A stretch of 5,374 nt of DNA. Origin: an uncultured bacterium. Lineage in GTDB: Bacteria; Cyanobacteriota; Vampirovibrionia; Gastranaerophilales; Gastranaerophilaceae. Below are positions 1 to 5,374 of this stretch, one piece after another. The notes under the pieces are model-generated. The model worked only from the letters and a program-made list of their open reading frames with translations. It made no database searches and was not told where the DNA came from. Every line of letters begins with the position of its first letter. Position 1 is the stretch's first letter. The stretch is from contig CASECH010000227.1 in the NCBI GenBank assembly GCA_949286405.1, positions 1-5,374 on the forward strand, given 5' to 3'. The position numbers and the translations under genes were made by a program.

Positions 1-528
1 CAAACCCAAATACAAAAAAGAGGCTACAAAGTATTAGATACTGACGATGTGTCTAAGGAACTTTTAACTGTTGAAAACAAAGAGTTGTTTGATGCTTTTA
101 AGGATTATGATGTTTTTGAGAATAAAGAATTTTCAAGGTATAAAATGGGGCAGTTGATTTTCTCTGAAGAAAAAGCAAGAGAACTAATTGCAGAAATCAT
201 GCATCCGCAAATAAAGGAGAAAATGCTGGAGTTTTTTGAGGAAAATTCTTCAGAGAATATTGCTTTTGTCGGTATTCCACTTTTGTTTGAAGCAAATATG
301 CAGGATTTGTTTGATAAGATAATTTTTGTATATACAGATGATGATATTCGTTTACATAGATTAATAAAAAGAAATAATTATACAAAGGAGCATGCAATTG
401 CTCGAATAAAATCGCAAATGCCTCAGGATGACAAAGTGAAATTATCTGACTATGTAATTAATAATAATGGGACACAAGTAGAACTTGAGAATCAAGTAAT
501 TGATTTGTTGAATGAGCTGATATTTTAA
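1..528 (+). CDS. coaE: Dephospho-CoA kinase, 5'-truncated by the window edge
   Basis: CoaE phosphorylates the 3'-hydroxyl of dephospho-CoA with ATP, the last step of coenzyme A synthesis, in the cytosol. The frame is open from base 1, so the gene begins upstream; 175 residues are visible. Numbering from the first codon, family landmarks are VLDTDD (11-16, matching the usual IDAD after the P-loop), MHP (67-69), IPLLFE (92-97, substrate/Mg region), the lid-region RLIKR (120-124), RIKSQM (135-140) and SDYVINNNG (149-157). About 20 N-terminal residues, including the GxxxxGKS ATP-binding loop, should lie just outside the window; full length would be near 195, normal for the family. The GTG at 49 is an internal codon, not the start, because conserved sequence precedes it. 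The stop is one base from the stop of the convergent CHAP-like gene, so there is no intergenic terminator. The identification is firm from motif order; only the 5' end is unknown. Confidence 0.93.
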   Translation, partial: QTQIQKRGYKVLDTDDVSKELLTVENKELFDAFKDYDVFENKEFSRYKMGQLIFSEEKARELIAEIMHPQIKEKMLEFFEENSSENIAFVGIPLLFEANMQDLFDKIIFVYTDDDIRLHRLIKRNNYTKEHAIARIKSQMPQDDKVKLSDYVINNNGTQVELENQVIDLLNELIF

Positions 529-529
529 A

Positions 530-1345
530 TTATACCGGTACAAATACGTGTGCTTTGTCAGAAGGTTTGATTCTTTTGTTTAGAAAATCACTTGCAGCTC
601 TTCCATCACCTAATGTAATTTCAACGTGACCATATTTAGAGCTGTAACCTTGATCTCCTCTATCGTATACTATTATACAACCCGCAGGAAGACTGCTTAG
701 TTCTGAACCTGATACATTTATTTCTTTAAAGTTTGGATTATTTTTAAGTATATTTGCCCATTGGTATCCATGACCGGTTCCGTACCCTCCAAGTCCAGTA
801 TTTTCAACGGCGATTCTTACATATTTAGCACAAAGTCCGTGAGAAGAATTTGACGCATTTTTAAGTATTTCATTAGCAAGTCTTGCCCCTTTTGATTCGT
901 TGTAGTTAACTTCTTTTAGTTGAGGAAGATTTGTTTTTGTATTAATTTTCGTTGTTGTATTTGCTTGATAGTTATATTTATTACTTCTTTTTATTGAAGA
1001 AACAAGGGCATTTGAAAAATTGTTTAAAATTGTAAAAGGATTGTATGTGTTGTATGTATTTGTATATAGCGGTTGATTATATGCAGTATAATAATTATCT
1101 GTTTGATTTGAATGTGAACTTAATGACAATCCAAGTGCATCATATAGTGAGCTTGTTATTTGGGACTCATTATTCATTTGTCTTTGATTATTTACAATCA
1201 TTCTATTTAAAATGAATAGTGACAAAAATCTATTGAAATTTGAATACATAGGAGAAACACAAGGCATGCATGGTGCAAATACATTTGTCATGCAAAACGG
1301 ATTTGGCATATATGAAAAGTTAAAATTAAATCCAAAGCTAAACAA
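530..1345 (-). CDS. CHAP/NlpC-like cysteine peptidase domain protein with Asn/Tyr-rich N-terminal half
   Basis: This is a 271-residue protein. The C-terminal ~120 residues look like a CHAP-type papain-fold domain, which in known relatives cuts peptidoglycan peptides or amide bonds. Visible landmarks are the likely nucleophile Cys172 in HGLCAKYVRIA, the SLPAGCIIVYDRG strand (218-230), His240 in YGHVEI and LGDGRAASDF (245-254). The third catalytic residue is unclear (Glu242 or Asp253). The first ~30 residues are rich in Phe, Asn, Met and Pro with Cys18, Cys26 and Cys29. Residues 38-51 are mildly hydrophobic, and residues 55-140 are low-complexity Asn/Tyr/Thr/Ser. No classical signal peptide is seen, so the route to the cell wall, if any, is unknown. 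The start is TTG, chosen because AAGGGG sits 8 bases upstream. The gene is convergent with coaE, and no partner gene is evident. The domain family is well supported; substrate and location are inference. Confidence 0.82.
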   Translation of the reverse strand: MFSFGFNFNFSYMPNPFCMTNVFAPCMPCVSPMYSNFNRFLSLFILNRMIVNNQRQMNNESQITSSLYDALGLSLSSHSNQTDNYYTAYNQPLYTNTYNTYNPFTILNNFSNALVSSIKRSNKYNYQANTTTKINTKTNLPQLKEVNYNESKGARLANEILKNASNSSHGLCAKYVRIAVENTGLGGYGTGHGYQWANILKNNPNFKEINVSGSELSSLPAGCIIVYDRGDQGYSSKYGHVEITLGDGRAASDFLNKRIKPSDKAHVFVPV

Positions 1346-1350
1346 AATGA

Positions 1351-1359
1351 TTTCCCCTT
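1351..1359 (-). promoter_or_regulatory. Ribosome binding site fixing the TTG start of the CHAP-like gene
   Basis: Read on the minus strand this is AAGGGGAAA, with the last G eight bases before the TTG at 1345-1343. There is no ATG in this frame until Met13, which has no such purine run at a proper distance, so the TTG is the best-supported start. Confidence 0.6.
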
Positions 1360-1388
1360 AATTTTCCTCTATATACATAAAGTTCTTT

Positions 1389-1415
1389 TTTATAAAAAAA
1401 TTGATACATTGTTAA
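1389..1415 (-). promoter_or_regulatory. Weak promoter candidate for the CHAP-like gene
   Basis: On the minus strand TTAACA (1415-1410) resembles a -35 box and TATAAA (1394-1389) a -10 box. The spacer is only 15 bases, shorter than ideal. Transcription would start about 37 bases before the TTG start. The whole stretch is so AT-rich that such matches are easy to find by chance; another possible -10 lies at 1371-1379. A promoter is expected here because 299 bases separate this gene from the next minus-strand gene. Confidence 0.2.
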
Positions 1416-1463
1416 GAGAATGAAACATTTTTTTATAAAAATTATTCAATATTTTCCAAATAA

Positions 1464-1658
1464 ATATCGATTTATATGCATAGGTCAGATATGTTTGATA
1501 ATATTTATACCTTGTTGCGAGGAGGGACTTTGGACATTTTTTCACAAATCCACTATATTATCAGTTTTAAGTAAAACGCCGAAGCTAAAATTGCTTATGA
1601 TAAAGCTGTTACACTCGGATATAAAAAAATAATGAGAGGTTATTTTACAAATTTATAA
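1464..1658 (+). pseudogene. Possible decayed reading frame in the 300-base gap
   Basis: The stretch 1346-1644 has no convincing intact gene. In plus frame 3, codons run open from 1464 to 1571, hit TAA at 1572-1574, and continue open to a stop at 1656-1658. The part after the stop reads AEAKIAYDKAVTLGYKK and then ends in MRGYFTNL. This alanine/lysine-rich, helix-like composition with gene-like codons resembles the end of a real protein, perhaps a TPR-like helix. An in-frame stop, or alternatively a lost base near 1577 joining it to frame 1, would explain the break. The end overlaps the last 14 bases of the minus-strand 107-aa gene. No family is recognised. It could equally be chance coding-like sequence. 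Confidence 0.25.
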
Positions 1659-1968
1659 AACCTGCTTCTGATTTACCTATATCAACAAGATCAAATGGTT
1701 TATTGATATCTTCAGTTTGTTCAATATCATCATCATTAAGTCCAAAAGATAGCCTTATATTAGGTTTTCCATTGAAAACATAAAAGTTATTAACATTTTT
1801 CATATAAAGCCCAAAATGGTTATTCTTTTTCAAATCTTCTAAGAATTCTTTCTTTGTATTATTTTTAGAAAAACCGTCAAATTTTAGAACTTTTATAAGT
1901 TTACAGTCTTTTTTTATTGTTTCTAAAAGAACGTACAGTTCAATCCATTTCTTTAGAATTATATTCAT
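1645..1968 (-). CDS. Hypothetical 107-aa protein translationally coupled to the ABC exporter
   Basis: I do not recognise this protein. It is short, with no signal peptide, no clear membrane helix and no cysteine motif (a single Cys22). Residues 1-30 are predicted helix rich in Leu, Ile and Lys. Residues 31-55 are Lys/Asn-rich. Residues 52-76 (from FGLYMKNVNNFYVFNG onward) look like alternating beta strands. An acidic stretch NDDDIEQTED (78-87) precedes the end at AGFINL. It starts 3 bases after the stop of the exporter gene, with GAGG placed 8 bases before the ATG and inside the exporter's final codons. It is thus almost surely co-transcribed and translated by coupling. A role alongside the transporter is inference from position only. 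The start and ribosome site make a real gene likely; it could be a lineage-restricted protein or a fragment of a larger one. Confidence 0.7.
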   Translation of the reverse strand: MNIILKKWIELYVLLETIKKDCKLIKVLKFDGFSKNNTKKEFLEDLKKNNHFGLYMKNVNNFYVFNGKPNIRLSFGLNDDDIEQTEDINKPFDLVDIGKSEAGFINL

Positions 1969-1971
1969 TTT

Positions 1972-3807
1972 TTATACCTCTGCAATTTTTTCTTGGTTTT
2001 TAAATTGCATGTCATAAAGTGTTTTGTATTTTCCGTTATCAATACTCATCAGTTGTTCATGTGTACCAAGTTCAACTAGCTCTCCTTCATTTATTACAGC
2101 AATTCTGTCAGCATTTTTAATAGTTGATAATCTATGAGCTATAACGAAAACCGTTTTATTTTGGATTAAGTTATCAAGAGCTTTTTGTACAATTGCTTCA
2201 GATTTGTTGTCAAGGGCAGATGTCGCTTCATCAAGTATAACAATAGGAGCATCCTTTAACATAGCTCTGGCGATAGCAACACGTTGTCTTTGTCCACCTG
2301 ATAAAGAAGCACCTCTTTCTCCGACATATGTATCAAGCCCTTTTTCTAAAGTGTGAGCAAATTCATCTAAATGAGCCATCTTTATAACTCTTTCAATATC
2401 TTCATCAGTAGCATTTTCATTTCCCATTAAAATATTGTCTTTTATTGAGCCTGAGAATAAAAAGTTATCTTGGAATACGAATGAGATATTATTTCTTAGT
2501 GACTCAAGATCAAATTTTCTTATATCAACACCGTCAAATTCAATTGCTCCTTCTTTTACATCATAAAATCGAGGAAGAAGACTCACTACTGTACTTTTCC
2601 CGCCTCCGGAGTTTCCTACAAGTGCAATTGTTTCATTTTTACTTACTTTTAAGTTAAAGTTTTTCAATACAGGTGTATTTGGCTCATATTCAAAGGATAT
2701 ATTTTTAAATTCGATAGAATTATTCAATCCTTGTAGTTGAATCGCATCTTCAGGCGATTTAATCTGTGGTTGTATGTCAAATAGTTCAAATACACGTCCC
2801 ATTGCAACAAATACATTTTGTAAGTTTGTTAAAGTATTTCCTAAGGTTTTAGTCGGCTTGTAAAGCAATAGCAGTGAAGTTACAAAAGAAGCAAAACTTC
2901 CTGCAGTCATTTGTCCTGAAAGGATTAAATGGTTGCCATATGCCATTACAAGAGCAATCCCTATTGAGCATACAAAATACATTATCGGAGACATCCATCC
3001 AACTCTTTTTGTTAAAGACATAGTAAGATGGAATTGTTCGTTTACTTGATCATCGAATTTTTTATTTTGATTTTTTTGTAAGTTGTACGCTGTCATTATT
3101 TTATTGCCGGCAAATGTTTCATTAAAATTAGTTGTCATATTCCCACCGACAACCATTGAGGCATTAGAAACTTTTTTTATTCTTTTTCTGATTAATGTAA
3201 CAGGTGTAATAGCTATACCCATGACAGTTACACCAATAATAGCTAATTGCCAAGAATTGTATAATAAAACTCCAACAAGTCCGACAAGTCCAAATATAGT
3301 TGCAATAAAAGATTTTAAACTTTCAATAATACTTTTTGAAGCTACATCAGGGTCAGATAAAAATCTTGTAAGTACAATTCCTGAAGAGTTTACATCAAAA
3401 AACTGCGGATCCATCATGGTAAGCTTTTTGAATAAGTCCATTTTTAAATTATTAGATATTTTATTACCTGTCCAGTCTGTAAGATAATTACTTACATATT
3501 TAAGAACTCCTTGGAACAAAGCAAATCCAACTATGCCAAATGGGATTATAAAAGCCAGAAAACTTTGAGAGTGTATAGTTATTCCGAAGTAAGTCCAAGT
3601 ATGTTCAGGATTTCCATTGATTACAAAGTCTAAATACGGTTTCAAGGAAAGAGCTACAATACCATCAAGAAGTCCAAGAGGAATTGCTATAATTAAGTTT
3701 ATTATAGCTCTACCCATGACAGGTTTGATATACGGGTAAATCTTTTTGAGTAAATATCCATATTTAAAAGCATCTTTCGATACAGTGTTTTGTAATCTAT
3801 AATCCAT
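1972..3807 (-). CDS. ABC exporter, MsbA/LmrA-type half transporter (fused membrane and ATPase domains)
   Basis: This is a 611-residue half transporter expected to act as a homodimer in the cytoplasmic membrane, using ATP to flip or export a lipid, lipid-linked glycan or drug. The membrane domain spans about residues 20-335, with hydrophobic segments near 33-55, 82-103, 163-183, 185-204, 272-291 and 302-318 (six, as in type I exporters). The ATPase domain is complete: A-loop Tyr374, Walker A GNSGGGKST (398-406), Q-loop Gln446, signature LSGGQ (502-506), Walker B IVILDE (522-527) with Glu527, D-loop SALD (530-533) and H-loop His558. Length is normal for the family. ATG is preceded by AGAGAGGG, 9 bases upstream. 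It is the first gene of a two-gene operon with the 107-aa protein and is divergent from UDP-glucose dehydrogenase, which favours an envelope lipid or glycan substrate. MsbA is the closest style, but substrate cannot be read from sequence, so no symbol is given. Confidence 0.95.
   Translation of the reverse strand: MDYRLQNTVSKDAFKYGYLLKKIYPYIKPVMGRAIINLIIAIPLGLLDGIVALSLKPYLDFVINGNPEHTWTYFGITIHSQSFLAFIIPFGIVGFALFQGVLKYVSNYLTDWTGNKISNNLKMDLFKKLTMMDPQFFDVNSSGIVLTRFLSDPDVASKSIIESLKSFIATIFGLVGLVGVLLYNSWQLAIIGVTVMGIAITPVTLIRKRIKKVSNASMVVGGNMTTNFNETFAGNKIMTAYNLQKNQNKKFDDQVNEQFHLTMSLTKRVGWMSPIMYFVCSIGIALVMAYGNHLILSGQMTAGSFASFVTSLLLLYKPTKTLGNTLTNLQNVFVAMGRVFELFDIQPQIKSPEDAIQLQGLNNSIEFKNISFEYEPNTPVLKNFNLKVSKNETIALVGNSGGGKSTVVSLLPRFYDVKEGAIEFDGVDIRKFDLESLRNNISFVFQDNFLFSGSIKDNILMGNENATDEDIERVIKMAHLDEFAHTLEKGLDTYVGERGASLSGGQRQRVAIARAMLKDAPIVILDEATSALDNKSEAIVQKALDNLIQNKTVFVIAHRLSTIKNADRIAVINEGELVELGTHEQLMSIDNGKYKTLYDMQFKNQEKIAEV
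1977..1982 (-). promoter_or_regulatory. Ribosome binding site embedded in the 3' end of the exporter gene
   Basis: On the minus strand the exporter's last codons GCA GAG GTA TAA supply GAGG, 8 bases before the ATG of the 107-aa gene. Ribosomes finishing the exporter would be placed directly over this start, which is a hallmark of translational coupling. Confidence 0.6.
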
Positions 3808-3853
3808 AAATTTTATCCCTCTCTAATAATAAATAATTATTAATAATATTTAG

Positions 3854-3882
3854 TTTATCACACAAAAAATTAATTATTGCAA
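3854..3882 (-). promoter_or_regulatory. Candidate promoter for the ABC exporter operon
   Basis: On the minus strand TTGCAA (3882-3877) could be a -35 box. After 17 bases comes GATAAA (3859-3854), with TGT directly before it giving an extended -10 look. Transcription would start near 3847, leaving a leader of about 40 bases before the ATG. Matches are 4 of 6 for each box, in very AT-rich DNA. Confidence 0.4.
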
Positions 3883-3905
3883 AAATGCTCCCATTCGTAA
3901 ATTTG

Positions 3906-3914
3906 TGTTAAACT
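3906..3914 (+). promoter_or_regulatory. Candidate extended -10 for UDP-glucose dehydrogenase
   Basis: TGTTAAACT fits a TGn extended -10 with TAAACT as a 4-of-6 box. No good -35 box sits 16-18 bases upstream. It mirrors the same motif used on the other strand toward the exporter, which is the main reason to take it seriously. The leader would be about 25-30 bases and holds the AAGAGGAG ribosome site. Confidence 0.35.
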
Positions 3915-3947
3915 AAAAAAAGGAATAACTCAAGAGGAGCTGAATAT

Positions 3948-5249
3948 ATGAAAATTTGTGTAATAGGTACCGGATATGTAGGATTAGTTGCAGGGACTTG
4001 TCTTGCAGAAATGGGAAATGATGTAATATGTGTAGATAATGATTTAGAAAAATTAGCTAAGTTAGAAAAGGGTATTATACCTATATATGAGCCAGGCTTG
4101 GAAGAGTTAATAAAAGCTAACGTAGGAGAAGGGCGTTTAAGTTTTACTTCTGATTTAGCTTATGCTGTACAAAAATCGCTAGTTTGTTTTATAGCTGTCG
4201 GTACTCCTCAAAGTGAAGACGGTTCTGCTGATTTACAATATGTAGAAGCAGTTGCAGAAGAATTAGGAAAAGCAATAAACGGTTATAAAGTTATTGTTGA
4301 TAAATCAACAGTTCCTGTCGGTACAGCAGATAGAGTAACTGAAATTATGAAAAAATATACAACGCATGACTTTGATGTTGTATCTAATCCTGAATTCTTA
4401 AAGCAAGGAGCAGCTGTAGAAGATTTCTTGAAACCTGATCGGGTAGTTATAGGCTCTAATTCTCAAAAAGCTACTGAAATTATGCAAGAGCTTTATTCTC
4501 CGTTTTTAAGAACAGGTAATCCTGTAATAATCATGGATGTTAAATCAGCTGAAATGACAAAATATGCCGCTAATTCATTTTTGGCAGTAAAAATATCATA
4601 TGCAAATGAAATTGCGAATATTTGTGAGGCAGTCGGTGCTGATGCAGAAATGGTTCGTATTGGAATGTGTTCTGATAAAAGAATCGGTTCTCAGTTCTTA
4701 TTTCCAGGACTTGGTTACGGTGGAAGCTGTTTCCCTAAAGATGTAAAAGCTTTGTTAAAAACTGCTGTTGATAATAATTGCGGACATAGGCTCATTGAAG
4801 CTGCTGATGAAGTAAATAAAGAACAAAGAGTTATCTTCTTAAATAAAATTCTAAGAAGATTTGGCATGAATCTAGTCGGCAAAACTTTTGCTGTTTGGGG
4901 GTTGACATTCAAGCCAAAAACAAATGATATGCGTATGTCTCCTTCTATTACAATAATTAATGCTTTATTGGAATTGGGAGCTAATGTGAAAGCTTATGAC
5001 CCTAAAGGTTTTGAACAAGCGAAAGCTATTTGGAAAGATAGAATTACTTACGCAAAAGGTGCCTACGATGCTATCGAAAATGCAGATTGTCTTTTATTGT
5101 TGACAGAATGGAATGAATTTAGACGACCTGATTTTGATAAGGTAAAGACTTTGATGAATGCACCGATTATATTTGATGGAAGAAATCAATATGATATGAA
5201 ACGTATGAAACAAAGAGGTTTTGAATACGTTTGCGTAGGAAAGAGATAG
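3948..5249 (+). CDS. ugd: UDP-glucose 6-dehydrogenase
   Basis: This cytosolic enzyme oxidises UDP-glucose twice with NAD+ to give UDP-glucuronate, a precursor for capsule, exopolysaccharide, teichuronic acid or modified lipid A. At 433 residues it is complete and of usual length. It has an N-terminal NAD-binding Rossmann fold with GTGYVG (7-12) and Asp30 for the ribose, VGTP (84-87), DKSTVPVGT (118-126) and NPEFLKQG (147-154, Glu149). The linking helix carries Lys205 and Asn209 in TKYAANSF. The catalytic nucleophile is Cys261 in GYGGSCFPKD, with Asp265. A C-terminal UDP-binding fold follows, with GLTFKPKTNDMR (318-329) and FDGRNQYD (409-416). All key catalytic residues are present. ATG is set by AGGAG 8 bases upstream. 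It is transcribed alone, away from the ABC exporter, and closed by a hairpin at 5281-5323. The same reaction is called tuaD or rkpK in some bacteria. Confidence 0.96.
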   Translation: MKICVIGTGYVGLVAGTCLAEMGNDVICVDNDLEKLAKLEKGIIPIYEPGLEELIKANVGEGRLSFTSDLAYAVQKSLVCFIAVGTPQSEDGSADLQYVEAVAEELGKAINGYKVIVDKSTVPVGTADRVTEIMKKYTTHDFDVVSNPEFLKQGAAVEDFLKPDRVVIGSNSQKATEIMQELYSPFLRTGNPVIIMDVKSAEMTKYAANSFLAVKISYANEIANICEAVGADAEMVRIGMCSDKRIGSQFLFPGLGYGGSCFPKDVKALLKTAVDNNCGHRLIEAADEVNKEQRVIFLNKILRRFGMNLVGKTFAVWGLTFKPKTNDMRMSPSITIINALLELGANVKAYDPKGFEQAKAIWKDRITYAKGAYDAIENADCLLLLTEWNEFRRPDFDKVKTLMNAPIIFDGRNQYDMKRMKQRGFEYVCVGKR

Positions 5250-5280
5250 AAGATAAATTCACTTTCAAATAAAAGATTAT

Positions 5281-5323
5281 AGAAAGCATGCATTTCTCTG
5301 AAAATAGGAACTGCATGCTTTCT
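5281..5323 (+). terminator. Hairpin terminator after UDP-glucose dehydrogenase
   Basis: A perfect 12-base-pair stem is formed by AGAAAGCATGCA (5281-5292) and TGCATGCTTTCT (5312-5323), around a 19-base loop. The loop can fold a small TTTC/GAAA stem of its own. Downstream sequence is T-rich (TTG TTG, then TATATTTTTT at 5331-5340), but not an unbroken run right after the stem, so termination may be imperfect. It begins 31 bases past the ugd stop. The other side is moderately T-rich on the minus strand, so it might act in both directions. Confidence 0.65.
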
Positions 5324-5339
5324 TGTTGTGTATATTTTT

Positions 5340-5348
5340 TGTGATAAT
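5340..5348 (+). promoter_or_regulatory. Extended -10-like sequence near the right edge
   Basis: TGTGATAAT matches a TGn extended -10 with GATAAT (5 of 6). It follows TTTTTT and resembles the promoter-like arms between the exporter and ugd. No clear -35 box is seen, and the gene it would serve lies beyond the window. The last 25 bases hold no readable gene. Confidence 0.3.
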
Positions 5349-5374
5349 AAGCATAAAAAAAGAACCTATATCAG

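Larger units (their letters stand above)
3849..3917. repeat. Imperfect inverted repeat spanning the divergent promoter region
   Basis: The left arm (3849-3866) read on the minus strand is TTTGTGTGATAAACTAAA. The right arm (3902-3917) read on the plus strand is TTTGTGTTAAACTAAA. They are identical apart from a two-base GA insertion, and 35 bases separate them. The palindrome TTGCAA (3877-3882) lies near the centre. Each arm contains an extended -10-like sequence pointing toward its own gene. This is what a pair of mirrored promoters, or a regulator site with dyad symmetry, would look like. The match is read directly; the role is inference. Confidence 0.55.

Noticed and set aside
49..51. GTG as the start codon of coaE
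   Set aside because: Codons 8-15 upstream of it already encode the conserved GYKVLDTD segment, so the gene starts before the window.
197..397. Minus-strand open frame opposite coaE
   Set aside because: It overlaps the conserved coaE core and shows no coding signs of its own.
533..540. TACCGGTA palindrome at the coaE/CHAP-like junction as a terminator
   Set aside because: It is 8 bases with no loop and no following T run, so it cannot form a terminator hairpin.
1040..1075. Short TTGTATGT-like tandem repeats
   Set aside because: They encode the Asn/Thr/Tyr-rich linker of the CHAP-like protein and are irregular; this is low complexity rather than a separate repeat element.
1420..1632. Plus-strand frame of 70 codons starting at ATG 1420 in the gap between two minus-strand genes
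   Set aside because: No ribosome site at a workable distance, skewed Ile/Phe/Lys composition typical of AT-rich noise, and the more gene-like reading near 1575-1655 is in a different frame.
2445..3487. Plus-strand open frames at 2445-2657 and 3083-3487
   Set aside because: They lie fully inside the ABC exporter gene on the opposite strand and have no family features or ribosome sites; they are antisense shadows.
4715..4912. Minus-strand open frame opposite ugd
   Set aside because: It lies across the catalytic-cysteine region and following part of UDP-glucose dehydrogenase; no ribosome site or recognisable protein.

Overview
This AT-rich window (roughly one third G+C by eye) carries four clearly readable protein genes, one small unrecognised gene and one probable gene remnant. 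It looks like chromosomal DNA from a low-GC bacterium. An MsbA-like exporter next to UDP-glucose dehydrogenase, and a cyanobacterial/myxobacterial-flavoured CHAP-like cysteine peptidase, would fit a diderm such as the gut Gastranaerophilales (Melainabacteria). That placement is a weak inference from protein style. A Firmicute is not excluded.

Layout from left to right: (1) the 3' part of coaE on +, cut by the window edge. (2) Tail to tail with it, stops one base apart, a minus-strand gene for a 271-residue protein with an Asn/Tyr/Thr-rich N-terminal half and a C-terminal CHAP/NlpC-like cysteine peptidase domain. It starts at TTG with a good Shine-Dalgarno site. (3) A gap of about 300 bases (1346-1644) holding a weak promoter candidate for the peptidase gene and a decayed plus-strand reading frame. 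(4) A minus-strand two-gene operon: an MsbA/LmrA-type ABC exporter (611 aa), then a 107-residue protein of unknown function whose ribosome binding site lies in the last codons of the exporter gene. (5) A 140-base divergent promoter region with a notable imperfect inverted repeat. (6) UDP-glucose 6-dehydrogenase on + (433 aa), closed by a strong hairpin. (7) A short tail with an extended -10-like sequence that may serve a gene beyond the window.

How they may work together: UDP-glucose dehydrogenase makes UDP-glucuronate for surface polysaccharides, and MsbA-type exporters flip lipids or lipid-linked glycans. The divergent pair around a symmetric promoter region is therefore plausibly a cell-envelope locus, with the peptidoglycan-hydrolase-like protein loosely on the same theme. 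CoaE is housekeeping. No mobile element, CRISPR array, tRNA or rRNA was seen. I found no convincing new multi-gene system. The least explained items are the coupled 107-aa gene, the N-terminal half of the CHAP-like protein and the mirrored promoter motif.
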